Both the position numbers and the translations under genes were made by a program. Positions 14,533 through 21,251 of a stretch of 21,251 nucleotides of DNA are shown here, piece after piece. Within the stretch, counting starts at the first letter, position 1. Each line of letters opens with the position of its first letter. Under the pieces are notes generated by a model. That model did not search any database. It saw only the letters and a list, made by a program, of their open reading frames with translations, and had not been told where the DNA came from. Source of the stretch: Bacilli bacterium (lineage in GTDB: Bacteria > Bacillota_I > Bacilli_A > RFN20 > CAG-826); NCBI GenBank assembly GCA_017618495.1, contig JAFZUD010000171.1, forward strand, positions 1 through 21,251. The letters run 5' to 3'.

Positions 14533-15110
14533 AATTGTTCGTTGGTTTAGGAAATCCAGGCAAACAATACGAAGGCACCCGTCACAACATGGGTTATATG
14601 GCCGTCGACAAATTCATGGAACTCGTCCATGCGGATTTTGATCGTTCCGGCTTCAAAGGCGTTTATGGCATAGTCAAAAACCCAGCCTTCGATGAGCCAA
14701 TCATCGTCCTCAAACCAGAGACTTTCATGAACCTCTCCGGTGAGAGCGTTTCCGAATGTGTTTCCTTCTTCAAAATCGAACTTGAAGATATCGTTGTCGT
14801 CTATGACGACATGGCAATCGCCGAAGGACAAATCAGACTTCGTCTAGATGGTTCTAGCGGTGGCCACAAAGGAATCCAAAACATCATCGATAAGCTTGGC
14901 ACATCCAAGATCAAGAGAATCAGAATTGGCATCGGCGAGCCACAGTACGACTCAATCGACTTTGTCCTTGGCAAACCGTCGAGCGAAAGCATGCCGCTTA
15001 TCGAAGAGGCGACCGACAATGCCGCCAAAGCACTACGTGATATCGAGCTTCGTGGCTTCCAATACGCCATGAATTTATATAACTCGATCAAGAAAGAAGA
15101 ACAGAAATAG
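14529..15110 (+). CDS. pth: Peptidyl-tRNA hydrolase
   Basis: Pth frees tRNA from peptidyl-tRNAs that drop off the ribosome and is essential in bacteria. The 193-residue protein has all family landmarks: VGLGNPGKQYEGTRHNMG with N9 and catalytic His19, FMNLSGE (substrate Asn ~67), VVYDDM with the catalytic Asp (~93), and SSGGHKGIQNI (~110-120). Length is normal. The ATG overlaps the preceding stop; GGAG lies 8 nt upstream. It is followed by mfd after 9 nt, in the same reading frame as its TAG stop, as in the pth-mfd neighbourhood of B. subtilis. Identification is secure. Confidence 0.96.
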   Translation: MKLFVGLGNPGKQYEGTRHNMGYMAVDKFMELVHADFDRSGFKGVYGIVKNPAFDEPIIVLKPETFMNLSGESVSECVSFFKIELEDIVVVYDDMAIAEGQIRLRLDGSSGGHKGIQNIIDKLGTSKIKRIRIGIGEPQYDSIDFVLGKPSSESMPLIEEATDNAAKALRDIELRGFQYAMNLYNSIKKEEQK

Positions 15111-15114
15111 GAGG
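15109..15114 (+). promoter_or_regulatory. Ribosome binding site pointing to an ACG start for mfd
   Basis: AGGAGG overlaps the pth TAG stop. Five bases later comes ACG (15120-15122), then GAT TTA TTT GAA, encoding the DLFERLKAL typical of Mfd N-termini. No ATG, GTG or TTG lies in this interval in the mfd frame. Confidence 0.75.
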
Positions 15115-15119
15115 TACTT

Positions 15120-18100
15120 ACGGATTTATTTGAACGCCTAAAGGCACTCGATTTGACCACCCCCCTCTCGGACCGAAGGGGTCGTTTTGTCGTGGACGAC
15201 ACCATAGGTGCGGCCCTCTTAATCGCCTCTTTGTACAAGGAGAAAAAGGACAATTACGCAATCGTTGCCAAGAACCTCTACAGCGCTCAAAAGATCTATG
15301 AGTTCTTGTTGAACTTCTTCCCTGAAGACAAATTAATCTTCTTCCCTGCTGACGAGCTTCTAAGAGCAGAAGCCCTTTCCTCTTCGAAAGAGCTTATGGC
15401 CCAAAGGCTCTATGCGATGGAACAGTCTTTGGAATCTGAAGATTCGATTCTTATCGCCCACCCATCTTCTACAATGAGGTTCCTTCCTGACGCAGAAGAA
15501 TTCGGGAAACACGTTTTCCATTTCAAAGTCGGAGACAGATATAACCTCGATGACCTTAGGAAGACTTTGACTGAAATGGGTTACCACAGGGTCAACAAGA
15601 TCGACCAGACCCTTCAGTTTGCCTCGCGTGGCGACATCCTCGACATCTTCTCCGTTAACTATCCAAACCCAATCAGAATCGAATTCTTTGACGATGAGAT
15701 TGAGTCCATCAAAAACTTCTCAATTCCTACACAATTATCAACAAATCCCCTGCAAAACGCAGATATTTTACCTGCAACAGACGTCTTCTTATCGAACGAG
15801 CAGATAGCGTCTTTCAAGGCCAGGATCGCTGAAGTTTTGTCTAGTGATGGGAAACATCTTTCTCCATCTTCTTTTGAAACGCTTACCAACAACGTTAACA
15901 GAGACATCGAGAACATTGAGGACAGGGTCTATAGCCCTCAGCTCTATAAGTATTTTGGGTTCGCGCTTGGTGAGAATTCGAACATCTTCTCTTACTTCAA
16001 ACCTGCTTTGACCTATGTCGCCGACAAAGAAGCGTTCGAGTCATCTTGTGAATCGCTTCTTTTAGAAGCCCGCGGATATTATTCCGAGCTTCATGACGAC
16101 CTTAGAATCCCAACTCACCTTGAGGAATATATTGAGCAGGACAAAGTCCTCCCAACGAAAGGAATCAGATACGGCAGCAAGTTTGCGATGAGCCCTGATG
16201 ACTTCACTTTCCTCGTCAGGCACATCGTCTCCACAGGAACCGGAATCGCCGCAATGGTTTCGACGATCCAGTCTTATGTGAACACCAACGAAAAGGTGAT
16301 TGTCGCTCTCGATCAGCCACAGCAAATTGATACTTTGAAATCGTTCTTAGATGACGAGAAAGTTTCATACGAAGATATAAAAGGCTTTGAATTGCCTGAA
16401 GGCAAATTAGGAATCAGCAAGACTTCTTTGAATGAAGGGTTTGAGATTCCTGCTATCGGAGTGGCGGTCCTTTCTTCTTCAGAACTCTTTGGCAAGAGGA
16501 CGGCAACGACCAGATTCACCTCAAGGTTTATCGACGCTGCGATTCTTAAGAGCTCTGACGATCTCCGCCCAGGCGACTATGTCGTTCACGAATATAACGG
16601 CATCGGCCAGTTCCTCGAAGTAACAACGATGGAACAAGGAGGCACTCACACGGACTATCTCAAGATTGCCTATGCAAATAACGAGACCCTCTATGTTCCT
16701 TTGGAACAATTCCGTTTAGTTAGAAAATATTCGGCCCGTGAAGGTGCCGCTCCACGCTTATCGCATCTTTTCAGCGGAGACTGGGAAAAGAAGAAGGCCC
16801 ACATCAAGGAAAGGGTCAATGACTTAGCCGAAAGGCTTCTAGCCTTGTATGGCTCAAGAGCCAAGAAAGAAGGCTTTGCCTTCCCACCAGACGAAGAGCT
16901 GCAAAAGAGCTTTGAGATGGAATTCCCATACGCTCTGACGCCAGACCAACAGAGGTCGGTTGATGAAATCAAAGGCGACATGGAAAAGAACGAAATCATG
17001 GATCGTCTTCTTTGCGGCGATGTTGGTTTTGGCAAAACGGAGATTGCCTTTAGAGCGGCCTTCAAAGCCATATCCGCCCACAAACAAGTAGCCCTTCTTT
17101 GCCCAACGACACTCCTAGCAAGACAGCACTATGAAGTCGCCCTCCAGAGGTTCGCAAGGTTTGGAATCAGAATCGCGGTTCTCTCCCGTTTGGTGCCGCC
17201 TTCAACCCAAAAAGAAGTCATTTCTGCCGTGGAAAATGGAAAAATTGACTTCGTTATTGGCACACATAGACTCCTTTCGAAAGAGATTGTTTTCAAGGAT
17301 TTAGGACTCCTCATCGTCGACGAGGAACAACGTTTTGGCGTTGAACAAAAAGAGAAGATCAAAGAGCTCAAAGACACGGTTGATGTCCTTTCGCTTTCGG
17401 CAACCCCAATTCCAAGGACCCTTCAGATGTCTCTGACAGGAATCCGTCCTCTCTCACAGATCAACACGCCTCCAATGAACCGTATGCCTATCCAGACATA
17501 CGTCACCCCATACAAAGAAGAGGTCATTCACGAACTCATCCAAAGAGAGCTTGGAAGACACGGACAAGTCTTCTACGTCTACAACAAAGTCTCTTCGATT
17601 TACGCAAAAGCCAACGAACTCTCCCGTGCTTTGCCTTTAGCAAAAATTGGCGTCATCCACGGAAAGATGGAGAAGGAAGAAGTCGAGGACGTCATGCAGA
17701 AGTACTACGACGGAGAACTCGACATCCTTGTTTGCACCTCAATTGTCGAAAACGGCATCGATGTTCCTAACGCGAACATGATCATCGTTGAGGAAGCAGA
17801 CCATTTTGGTCTGTCTCAGCTTTATCAAATCAAGGGCCGTGTTGGAAGGGGAGACAGAATCGCTTACGCCTATTTGACCTACAAGCCTCACAAGTCCATG
17901 AGGGAAGACGCGGTAAAGAGACTCAAAGCCATCCAGGAATTCACCGAACTCGGAAGCGGTTATAAAATCGCCCAACGTGACCTCATGATCAGAGGCGCTG
18001 GCGACATCCTTGGCCCTGAACAAGCAGGCTTCATCGACACAATCGGTTTAGATTTATATCTAAAGATGCTCAGCGAAGCCATCGAAGAAAAGAAGACCGG

Positions 18101-18587
18101 CGTCCAAAAACCAGCCCCGAAAGCCAAGAATCTCTTCAAGATAGACGCTTATATTCCGAAGGACTACGCGATTAACAGCGACAAAATCGCCCTCTACCAA
18201 GAACTCGAAAACGCTAAAGACGAAGAAGAGCTTGATACGATTGCCAAGCATATGAGGGACATCTACGGAAAACTCCCAGATCAGGTCAGTCTCTTGGTCC
18301 TCAAGAAAAAAATCGATCTTTTGAGTGAAAAAGAAGAGTATTCCCGAGTAGAAGAAGGTGAGGGCTACCTAGACATCTATATGTCGGAAGCCTTCTCTCG
18401 CATAAGCGGAATCGGAGTCGACCTCTTTAACCTCTTGGTGCCGTATTTGGCCTTCCTCAAAGTCAACTTTGTTGAGAAGAAAGTTCATATACGTATGGCC
18501 AAAAGAAGAGACTGGATTCATGACCTTTATCGCCTGTTAGATGTGGTCGATCAACTTTATAGCCGCCGTAAGGCAGACTATAAGTGA
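15120..18587 (+). CDS. mfd: Transcription-repair coupling factor, with apparent ACG start
   Basis: Mfd removes RNA polymerase stalled at DNA lesions and recruits UvrA. From ACG 15120 it is 1155 residues, the usual family size. The N-terminal UvrB-like module spans ~1-330. The RNA-polymerase interaction domain is at ~477-545 (PGDYVVHEYNGIGQF). The translocase motifs are CGDVGFGKTE (~632), VDEEQRFGVEQKEK (DEEQ box, ~733), SATPIPRTLQMSLTGIR (~760) and GRVGRGDR (~906). The TRCF domain is at ~990-1120. The start is odd. AGGAGG is ideally spaced for ACG 15120, and the codons after it encode the conserved DLFERLKAL. The next recognised start, TTG 15153, has only a weak AAGG and would cut off that helix. 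Only four codons separate the pth stop from GAT 15123. Confidence 0.93.
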   Translation, partial: TDLFERLKALDLTTPLSDRRGRFVVDDTIGAALLIASLYKEKKDNYAIVAKNLYSAQKIYEFLLNFFPEDKLIFFPADELLRAEALSSSKELMAQRLYAMEQSLESEDSILIAHPSSTMRFLPDAEEFGKHVFHFKVGDRYNLDDLRKTLTEMGYHRVNKIDQTLQFASRGDILDIFSVNYPNPIRIEFFDDEIESIKNFSIPTQLSTNPLQNADILPATDVFLSNEQIASFKARIAEVLSSDGKHLSPSSFETLTNNVNRDIENIEDRVYSPQLYKYFGFALGENSNIFSYFKPALTYVADKEAFESSCESLLLEARGYYSELHDDLRIPTHLEEYIEQDKVLPTKGIRYGSKFAMSPDDFTFLVRHIVSTGTGIAAMVSTIQSYVNTNEKVIVALDQPQQIDTLKSFLDDEKVSYEDIKGFELPEGKLGISKTSLNEGFEIPAIGVAVLSSSELFGKRTATTRFTSRFIDAAILKSSDDLRPGDYVVHEYNGIGQFLEVTTMEQGGTHTDYLKIAYANNETLYVPLEQFRLVRKYSAREGAAPRLSHLFSGDWEKKKAHIKERVNDLAERLLALYGSRAKKEGFAFPPDEELQKSFEMEFPYALTPDQQRSVDEIKGDMEKNEIMDRLLCGDVGFGKTEIAFRAAFKAISAHKQVALLCPTTLLARQHYEVALQRFARFGIRIAVLSRLVPPSTQKEVISAVENGKIDFVIGTHRLLSKEIVFKDLGLLIVDEEQRFGVEQKEKIKELKDTVDVLSLSATPIPRTLQMSLTGIRPLSQINTPPMNRMPIQTYVTPYKEEVIHELIQRELGRHGQVFYVYNKVSSIYAKANELSRALPLAKIGVIHGKMEKEEVEDVMQKYYDGELDILVCTSIVENGIDVPNANMIIVEEADHFGLSQLYQIKGRVGRGDRIAYAYLTYKPHKSMREDAVKRLKAIQEFTELGSGYKIAQRDLMIRGAGDILGPEQAGFIDTIGLDLYLKMLSEAIEEKKTGVQKPAPKAKNLFKIDAYIPKDYAINSDKIALYQELENAKDEEELDTIAKHMRDIYGKLPDQVSLLVLKKKIDLLSEKEEYSRVEEGEGYLDIYMSEAFSRISGIGVDLFNLLVPYLAFLKVNFVEKKVHIRMAKRRDWIHDLYRLLDVVDQLYSRRKADYK

Positions 18588-18600
18588 TACAATAAGTGTT

Positions 18601-18891
18601 ATGAGAATCGACAAATACTTAAAAGTAACTCGACTTACGAAAAGGCGTGAGACGGCTAAAGAGTTATGCGATGATGGGGATGTCTTCATCAACGGCAAAA
18701 CGGCGAAGCCGATGAGTGAAGTGTCGCTTGGAGACGAACTCGTCCTCTTGCTAGGCAAGCACAAGGTGACTGTCAAAGTCCTTGTCGTGAAGGAATTCGC
18801 AAGAAAAGACGAAGCCAAAGAAATGTACGAAATCATCAAAGATGAAATAATCAACCGAGGAGGAGAAGACAATGGTCAATCTGGATATTGA
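18601..18891 (+). CDS. rqcP: S4-domain RNA-binding protein RqcP (YabO/HslR family)
   Basis: RqcP binds the 50S subunit and tRNA during RqcH-driven C-terminal alanine tailing of stalled chains, part of bacterial ribosome quality control. The 96-residue protein opens with the S4 motif MRIDKYLKVTRLTKRRETAKELCDDG in outline, then VFINGKTAKPMSEVSLGD (~30-47), as in B. subtilis YabO. The C-terminal Lys/Glu tail is a little longer than usual (~86 aa). I take ATG 18601, where the S4 domain begins, not the in-frame ATG 18541 inside mfd. There is no Shine-Dalgarno; TACAAT ends 7 nt before the ATG, but -35 is poor, so it may depend on mfd transcription. It overlaps tilS by 20 nt. Confidence 0.9.
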   Translation: MRIDKYLKVTRLTKRRETAKELCDDGDVFINGKTAKPMSEVSLGDELVLLLGKHKVTVKVLVVKEFARKDEAKEMYEIIKDEIINRGGEDNGQSGY

Positions 18892-20125
18892 TAAGAATGC
18901 TGTTTACGTTTTAGCGGGCAACACCGGCGCAGATTCAATGGCCCTTTCCCACATGCTCTTAGAGCAAGAGGCCAAATTTGTCATGTGCTTCGTCAATTAC
19001 CACATCGGTCCTGAGTGGAACGACAACGAAGCTACCCTCCGCAAATACTGTGAAGAAAAAGGAATCCAGTTCGAAGCCCTTGATGCTGATCAGGTCAATC
19101 AGACTGGCAAAGACGCCAACTTCGAGAAATGGGCCCGCAAAGTCCGTTATGACTTTTTCGCCGAGGTTTATAAGAAGTACGACGCTGCCGCTCTCTTCCT
19201 TCCTCACACCGAAGACGACGTCATCGAAGGCTACCTCCTTGCAAAGCAAACCGGTGTCCGTGATTCCAAATTCGGACTCAACACCGTTGGCACTACAAGA
19301 GGCATGATCGTCAGAAGACCTTTGGTCCCATATTCCGAGGCTGACCTCAAAGAATACTGCGACCTCAACAACGTCCCATATAACAGAGACTTTGGCAACT
19401 ACGCTCACGACCCATCCAGAAGCGCCATCAGACGTGAAGTGGTCGACAAGCTTAACGAAGCCGAACGTGATTTGTACATCACCGAGATCAAAAAGGCCAA
19501 AGATGAGCTCATCACCTTCTCAGCCAACATCAAGAAATCGGTGGACCGTGTTGACACCCTCAACATCCGCGAAATCATCGCTTTGAGTGAGGGCGAATTC
19601 GCCGACACGATCATCCGCTTCGTCAAAGCGAAAGCGAAGATAAGAATCAGAATTTCCCCGCAAACCCTCGCTGAATTTAGAAAAATGTGCCTCGATCCTC
19701 AGCCAAATATGTGCATGAAGATCGGCACCAACACCTTCCTTGTTAAGGAGTACGACGAGATCTCCATCGACAACGATGGCCTCGATCTCCCATACCATTA
19801 CACCCTCCAGGAGCCATGCAAATTCTCTTGTGAGACCTTCGAGCTCGACTTCACCCAGGGCGCTGAGGACAGAGGCATCCACCTCGATGATTACCCTCTC
19901 ACCATCAGAAGCGTTCTTCCGCAAGATGTTTGGCTCTATAACGGATATGCGGTCAACGCTAAGCGAATGCTTATCGCCGCCGGCATTTCCGAGAGGCTTC
20001 TCCACGTTTGGCCGGTCTTCCTCAACAAGCATGGCAAGATCGTTTACATCCCTCGCTACAAAAAAGGATTCAGCGAGTATCACAGCAGCTCGATGATCAT
20101 CCATGTGAACGAAGAAGAGAAATAA
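18872..20125 (+). CDS. tilS: tRNA(Ile)-lysidine synthase, divergent PP-loop
   Basis: TilS attaches lysine to C34 of the CAU-anticodon tRNA-Ile so that it reads AUA; it is normally essential. The 417-residue protein has the expected layout. The N-terminal PP-loop ATPase spans ~10-200: PHTEDDVIEGYLL matches the family's HHxDDxxET region, and RRPLVPYSEADLKEYC and NYAHDPSRSAIRREVV match later motifs. The C-terminal tRNA-binding domain includes AKRMLIAAGISERLLHVWPV. The nucleotide loop is unusual: residues 17-22 are NTGADS where the family has SGGxDS. The later RNRIR is RSAIR. AGGAGG lies 8 nt before ATG 18872. The order rqcP-tilS-ftsH is that of B. subtilis without divIC and hprT. I am sure of the family, less of full activity. 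Confidence 0.9.
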   Translation: MVNLDIDKNAVYVLAGNTGADSMALSHMLLEQEAKFVMCFVNYHIGPEWNDNEATLRKYCEEKGIQFEALDADQVNQTGKDANFEKWARKVRYDFFAEVYKKYDAAALFLPHTEDDVIEGYLLAKQTGVRDSKFGLNTVGTTRGMIVRRPLVPYSEADLKEYCDLNNVPYNRDFGNYAHDPSRSAIRREVVDKLNEAERDLYITEIKKAKDELITFSANIKKSVDRVDTLNIREIIALSEGEFADTIIRFVKAKAKIRIRISPQTLAEFRKMCLDPQPNMCMKIGTNTFLVKEYDEISIDNDGLDLPYHYTLQEPCKFSCETFELDFTQGAEDRGIHLDDYPLTIRSVLPQDVWLYNGYAVNAKRMLIAAGISERLLHVWPVFLNKHGKIVYIPRYKKGFSEYHSSSMIIHVNEEEK

Positions 20126-20138
20126 TCCAAGCAATTGT

Positions 20139-20174
20139 GTTGCCAAGAACACCCAAAGGGGTGTATCTTGCAAC
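20139..20174 (+). promoter_or_regulatory. Imperfect long hairpin between tilS and ftsH
   Basis: GTTGC, AAGA and ACACCC pair with GGGTGT, TCTT and GCAAC over 15 bp, with one bulge on each arm and an AAAG loop. No T-tract follows, so it is not a standard terminator. It sits 29 nt before the ftsH ATG and upstream of AAAGGAGAG. It may be a processing or stability element that sets the ftsH level. Confidence 0.55.
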
Positions 20175-20202
20175 TTGATTTCCTATTGAAAGGAGAGACA
20201 AC

Positions 20203-21251
20203 ATGAAAGACGAAAACCAGAACCAAAAACGTAGTTTCTGGGGATACGCTGCCCCGTATTTATTCATTGCCGGGATCGTCATTTTGATCCTCGCGTTTGT
20301 TTTACCAAGACTCAGCTCCAACAACCAAGCTTGGAAAGTTGGCGAAATCGATGACAAGTTCGGCTATGTATTGCCAACCGACGAGAACGACGAAAGTGCG
20401 ATCAACACCAAAGAGAAACAGTACTACATCTCAAGCTATACAGCTTCCAACCGCTACAACAGTGTCGTTTACGTCACCGCCCACGCTTTTGAAAAAGGCG
20501 AAAACGGTGTGACTGGCAACCACTTTGACTTCACCGTCACCATCAGCGGTGAGCAGTGGAACAACACCTTCACCGTCACAAACGCAACGAGTGGCAAGAA
20601 CGTCACTCACTGGTCCTACGCTCAGATCTTCAGCTACAAGGTCAATGTTGAGTGGAACGGAGATGACGCCCTTGTTGAGAAATATGGCAAAGGCTCCATC
20701 ACCGAAGGAGATGCTTACTATGTAAGCTGGTGGGAAACTTGGGGACCAACCATCCTCATCTACGGCGGGGCTTTCATCCTCGCGATCTTCCTCTTCGCCC
20801 GTCTCAACAGCTCTCTTAACAGCTCCAACCGTCAGGCTATGGATTTCAACAAATCCCCAGCCCGTCGTGAGAACCACTCAAAGACCCGTTTCGACGATGT
20901 CGCAGGCTGCGATGAAGAAAAGGCCGAAATGGTTGAGATGGTCGACTACCTCAAAGACCCAAAGAAATATTCCAAGTATGGCGCCAAGCTTCCAAAAGGC
21001 GTCCTTCTCATCGGTTCCCCAGGTACCGGTAAAACCCTTTTGGCGAAAGCCGTTGCTGGAGAAGCGGGCGTTCCGTTCTACAGCATCTCCGGTTCCGACT
21101 TCGTCGAAATGTTCGTCGGCGTTGGCGCAGGACGTGTCCGTGACCTCTTCAAGAAAGCCAAACAGACCGCTCCATGTATCGTCTTCATCGATGAAATCGA
21201 TGCCGTTGGTCGTCAGCGTGGCGCTGGCTTAGGCGGCGGCAACGACGAACG
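20203..21251 (+). CDS. ftsH: ATP-dependent zinc metalloprotease FtsH, N-terminal part
   Basis: FtsH is a membrane-anchored AAA+ protease that degrades misfolded and regulatory proteins. The frame is open from ATG 20203 (AAAGGAGAG, ~7 nt) to the window end: ~349 codons of an expected 600-700. A first membrane segment (~residues 14-36, YLFIAGIVILILAFVL) and a second (~183-203, TILIYGGAFILAIFLF) flank an external domain of ~145 residues. That domain is rich in Asn, Thr, Tyr and Trp and longer than usual for FtsH. The AAA+ domain follows: TRFDDVAGCDEEK, Walker A GSPGTGKT (usually GPPGTGKT), FVEMFVGVGAGRVRDLF and Walker B FIDEIDAVGRQRG. The window stops before the second region of homology and the zinc HExxH. 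Confidence 0.96.
   Translation, partial: MKDENQNQKRSFWGYAAPYLFIAGIVILILAFVLPRLSSNNQAWKVGEIDDKFGYVLPTDENDESAINTKEKQYYISSYTASNRYNSVVYVTAHAFEKGENGVTGNHFDFTVTISGEQWNNTFTVTNATSGKNVTHWSYAQIFSYKVNVEWNGDDALVEKYGKGSITEGDAYYVSWWETWGPTILIYGGAFILAIFLFARLNSSLNSSNRQAMDFNKSPARRENHSKTRFDDVAGCDEEKAEMVEMVDYLKDPKKYSKYGAKLPKGVLLIGSPGTGKTLLAKAVAGEAGVPFYSISGSDFVEMFVGVGAGRVRDLFKKAKQTAPCIVFIDEIDAVGRQRGAGLGGGNDE

Noticed and set aside
18541..18600. Upstream in-frame ATG 18541 as the rqcP start
   Set aside because: It lies within mfd, has no ribosome site, and adds 20 residues before the conserved S4 N-terminus.
1..21251. Mollicute genetic code (TGA read as Trp)
   Set aside because: tatD, rnmV, rsmA, mfd and rqcP end in TGA at their expected lengths and Trp is encoded by TGG throughout.
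1..21251. CRISPR arrays, tRNAs, rRNAs, insertion sequences or phage structural genes
   Set aside because: No spaced repeat arrays, tRNA-like cloverleaf, transposase or phage structural motif was seen by eye; the only mobile-type trace is the methylase fragment at the left edge.

Overview
The window looks like chromosome from a low- to mid-GC Bacillota (class Bacilli), probably an uncultured, non-sporulating gut-type lineage related to RF39, Erysipelotrichales or Acholeplasma. The evidence is gene order, AGGAGG-type ribosome binding sites, TATAAT-like promoters and protein motifs. TGA is used as a stop (tatD, rnmV, rsmA, rqcP) and tryptophan is encoded by TGG, so the code is standard. This argues against Mycoplasma or Spiroplasma proper. 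The exact taxon is an inference.

Backbone: both ends carry the origin-proximal housekeeping order known from Bacillus subtilis. On the left it is tatD - rnmV - rsmA - ispE - glmU. On the right it is pth - mfd - rqcP - tilS - ftsH. Genes that lie among these in B. subtilis are absent: prs, ctc, spoVT, other sporulation genes, divIC and hprT. About 10 kb of mixed-strand accessory genes sits between glmU and pth, where B. subtilis has only prs and ctc.

Left (1-4062): the first ~60 bases encode a DNA methyltransferase motif joined in frame to the C-terminal half of TatD, which is probably a chimeric junction. RNase M5, RsmA and IspE follow. GlmU has lost its acetyltransferase half and ends just before a strong terminator. 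An orphan RelB/DinJ-type antitoxin comes next.

Middle (4227-13934): pyruvate phosphate dikinase (minus) diverges from a cytosolic glycerophosphodiester phosphodiesterase, with an 18-bp perfect palindrome between them. A three-gene minus-strand operon (hddA, an hddC-gmhB fusion, gmhA) encodes a complete predicted route from sedoheptulose 7-phosphate to an NDP-heptose, probably GDP-D-glycero-alpha-D-manno-heptose. Divergent from it, across a shared palindrome, is an FGGY sugar kinase that could supply the phosphorylated sugar. A TetR regulator with its own inverted-repeat operator and a DUF368/PopT undecaprenyl-phosphate translocase complete the block. NDP-heptose supply and lipid-carrier recycling together suggest a heptose-containing surface polymer, although no glycosyltransferase is present here.

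Right (13996-21251): a flavodoxin-like gene leads a tightly packed plus-strand operon: pth, mfd, rqcP, tilS and a partial ftsH. mfd appears to start at an ACG codon. TilS has a degenerate PP-loop.

Several transcription-unit-leading genes (glpQ, the flavodoxin gene, the DUF368 gene, possibly ispE and rqcP) have a -10-like hexamer only 6-16 nt before the ATG and no Shine-Dalgarno, which suggests leaderless or near-leaderless mRNAs. No gap over 300 bases lacks a gene. I saw no tRNA, rRNA, CRISPR array or insertion sequence.
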